A stretch of 7,055 bases of DNA from Acidimicrobiales bacterium. Lineage in GTDB: Bacteria > Actinomycetota > Acidimicrobiia > Acidimicrobiales > Palsa-688. A program made the position numbers and the translations under genes. The stretch is from the NCBI GenBank assembly GCA_030039575.1, contig JASHVH010000049.1, positions 1-7,055 of the forward strand, read 5' to 3'. The stretch's first letter is position 1. Each line of letters starts with the position of its first letter. Positions 5,808 to 7,055 of this stretch are shown in pieces. Under the pieces are notes generated by a model. It saw only the letters and a program-made list of their open reading frames with translations, was not told where the DNA came from and ran no database searches.

Positions 5808-6800
5808 ATGGACACCGAGCTGGAGCAACTGGCCGAAGCGGCCAGAAGTCTGGCGGTTGCCGCCGCCCACGGGGATGAGCTGGCCACGCGAGCCGAAAGG
5901 CCGCAAGACCGGCTGGGCCGGGGGCGCTTCAACGTATCTGTTTTGGGAGAGTTCAAACGAGGCAAGTCCACCCTGGTCAACGCTCCCCTTGGCCTGGAAC
6001 TGATGCCAACTGGCGTCCTCCCGCTGACGGCTGTGGCGACCGAGGTGGCATACGGGCCGCCGGGCGCCACCGACGTGCACCTAGATGGGGTGAGTGAGGA
6101 GGTCGACCTCGCCCATCTGGCCGACTACGTCACCGAAGCCGGTAACCCGGGCAACGGGCGCCAGGTCAGCCGGGCTGAAGTCCGGGCCCCGGCCGAGCTG
6201 CTGCGCCCCGGGGTGGTGCTCGTGGACACGCCGGGGATCGGTTCGGTGTTCTGCCACGATGAGGCGGCGGCTCGTCCTCTCCTCGATGCCGATGGGGCCA
6301 TATTGGCGCTTTCGGCCGATGCCCCGCTTTCGGAAGAGGAGCGAAAACTGCTGGGCGCCTTGTCCGAGCGTGGCGCGCCCACCTCTTTCGTCCTCAACCG
6401 TGCCGACCACCTGAGCCAGGCCGAGCTGGACGAGGTGAGCCGCTTCGTGTCAGGTGCATTGGCCGCTGAGCCCGGCCGCGAGGAGAGGCCGTGGCGGGTC
6501 AGCGCGCCGGCCGCTCTCGGCGCCCGGCTGGTCGGGGACGTGACCGACGAAGACGAGGGAGGGGAATTTGCCGCCTGGGCAAGGTCTTCGCCGAGCTCGG
6601 CATTACCTCCCGCGCGCAACTCGATCGCGTATTTGGCTGAGCAGGGGTCGCGGGCGAGCGCCGGCCCTCTGACGCAATCTGGCGGGACGATCGCCCGCCG
6701 GGTAAGCCGGGCCCCGAGTCGACACCCGGCGCCATCCGACTGGGCACCCGCGCTGGGGATACCCAGATGCGAAAACTGCTCGTCTGACATAACAATTTAG
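5808..6800 (+). CDS. Dynamin-family GTPase, truncated and with a foreign C-terminus
   Basis: Residues 1-257 are a good bacterial dynamin-like GTPase domain. G1 is GEFKRGKS (47-54), preceded by FNVSVL; G2 lies in PTGVLPLTAV (67-76; T74 candidate); G3 is DTPG (140-143); G4 is NRAD (197-200, Arg in place of the usual Lys); and SA (232-233) fits G5. An N-terminal helix (1-40) precedes it. Family members are usually 500-700 residues, with long helical bundles that bind membrane. Here similarity stops after GEFAAW (residue 257, about 6570). The remaining 73 residues are low-complexity and arise because the frame runs through a LuxR-gene tail and unrecognised DNA to a TAG at 6798-6800. The product therefore lacks the assembly and membrane parts and is probably non-functional as a dynamin, although GTP binding could persist. 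The start has an excellent GGAG. No partner dynamin gene, usual for this family, is visible. Confidence 0.8.
   Translation: MDTELEQLAEAARSLAVAAAHGDELATRAERPQDRLGRGRFNVSVLGEFKRGKSTLVNAPLGLELMPTGVLPLTAVATEVAYGPPGATDVHLDGVSEEVDLAHLADYVTEAGNPGNGRQVSRAEVRAPAELLRPGVVLVDTPGIGSVFCHDEAAARPLLDADGAILALSADAPLSEEERKLLGALSERGAPTSFVLNRADHLSQAELDEVSRFVSGALAAEPGREERPWRVSAPAALGARLVGDVTDEDEGGEFAAWARSSPSSALPPARNSIAYLAEQGSRASAGPLTQSGGTIARRVSRAPSRHPAPSDWAPALGIPRCENCSSDITI
6575..6640 (+). pseudogene. C-terminal tail of a LuxR-type HTH regulator
   Basis: In the frame one base off the GTPase frame, codons from 6575 read LGKVFAELGITSRAQLDRVF, then G and TGA at 6638-6640. This is the classic end of a LuxR/GerE helix-turn-helix (x-HLxKVFxKLGIxSRxxL). 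Only 21 codons remain. It starts exactly where the GTPase similarity ends, so the two were joined by deletion or recombination near 6567-6576. Confidence 0.6.
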
Positions 6801-6923
6801 CCGTATGAGACGACTAGCGGCGCGGAGCACCTGGGACTGGGACAGACTCAGAAAGCGGGGGCGCACAGCCCAGAAGCAGCCCGGGCCCTGGCTGTCGTAG
6901 CTAATCATCAGCGGGAGGTTCCG
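6641..6923. other. Stretch without a recognised gene
   Basis: Beyond the LuxR tail and up to the next start I recognise no gene. The GTPase frame merely runs on to 6800. The frame of the following gene is open from 6801 but has no ATG or GTG before 6924. A 31-codon open frame at 6805-6900 has no family resemblance. A small hairpin CTGGG-GATA-CCCAG lies at 6753-6766 with no T-tract. Confidence 0.4.
6913..6918 (+). promoter_or_regulatory. Ribosome binding site of the right-edge gene
   Basis: GGGAGG five bases before the ATG at 6924, a near-consensus Shine-Dalgarno. It fixes this start although the frame is open further upstream. Confidence 0.7.
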
Positions 6924-7055
6924 ATGACAAAGATAATGGGCGGGGCCGTTCTATACGCGCCCGAGAACCGGGTCTCGCAAGAAGTTACCGCCTTTTCTCG
7001 CCAGTTCGAGCGCTTCGTGCAGCTCGACCTGGTCGAGGCGCGCTGGGACATCACC
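6924..7055 (+). CDS. Unrecognised protein, 5' part only
   Basis: 44 codons from ATG 6924 to the window edge, open throughout, beginning MTKIMGGAVLYAPENR and continuing with an amphipathic stretch (EVTAFSRQFERFVQLDLV). There is no signal peptide. The strong GGGAGG ribosome binding site makes translation likely. I do not recognise the family from this short part. It lies 123 bases after the stop of the damaged GTPase frame and could be transcribed with it. Confidence 0.55.
   Translation, partial: MTKIMGGAVLYAPENRVSQEVTAFSRQFERFVQLDLVEARWDIT

Noticed and set aside
6753..6766. Hairpin CTGGG-GATA-CCCAG as a terminator
   Set aside because: Only a 5-bp stem and no T-tract after it.
6125..6790. Minus-strand open frame of 221 codons
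   Set aside because: Ser/Ala/Arg-rich antisense of the GTPase domain.

Overview
The window is GC-rich and reads like an actinobacterial chromosome. The clues are GTG starts, strong GGAGG-type ribosome binding sites, a NUDIX protein with an actinobacterial-style N-terminus, and remnants of an F420/PPOX-type enzyme and a LuxR-type regulator. This assignment is an inference; no rRNA, tRNA or CRISPR was seen.

Left part (1-3335, minus strand): one compact catabolic operon read right to left. A good promoter at 3335-3306 precedes a cytoplasmic BNR/Asp-box sialidase-like protein (3275-2052). Next come the two halves of a split UxaA-family sugar-acid (or sulfolactate-type) lyase: a small SAF-domain subunit (2035-1748) and a large subunit (1751-531), joined by an ATGA overlap. 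Last is an Ldh2-family NAD(P)-dependent 2-hydroxyacid dehydrogenase (463 to beyond base 1), cut by the window edge. A plausible reading is that the BNR protein releases or modifies a sugar-acid-type substrate, which is then oxidised by the Ldh2 enzyme and dehydrated or cleaved by the UxaA pair. The actual substrate cannot be read from the sequence.

Middle part (about 3336-5060): a stretch of decayed genes. On the minus strand there is an unrecognised coding-like remnant (about 3440-3600) and a PD-(D/E)xK nuclease-like gene broken by two frameshifts (4424-3684). On the plus strand there is a short PPOX-enzyme scrap (about 4455-4538). It runs straight into the frameshifted C-terminal end of a hydrogenase-4/complex-I-type membrane subunit (4541-5051).

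Right part (5061-7055): an intact NUDIX hydrolase (5519-5061, minus) and a divergent dynamin-family GTPase (5808-6800, plus), separated by a 288-base intergenic region with two inverted repeats. The GTPase domain is intact but the gene is cut off at about 6570. There the DNA passes into the last 21 codons of a LuxR-type HTH gene in another frame, which indicates a deletion or recombination junction. A new gene with a strong ribosome binding site starts at 6924 and leaves the window; its product is not recognised.

I see no convincing new defence or mobile system. The most interesting points are the sialidase-like/UxaA/Ldh2 operon and the density of gene-fusion scars and broken genes to its right.
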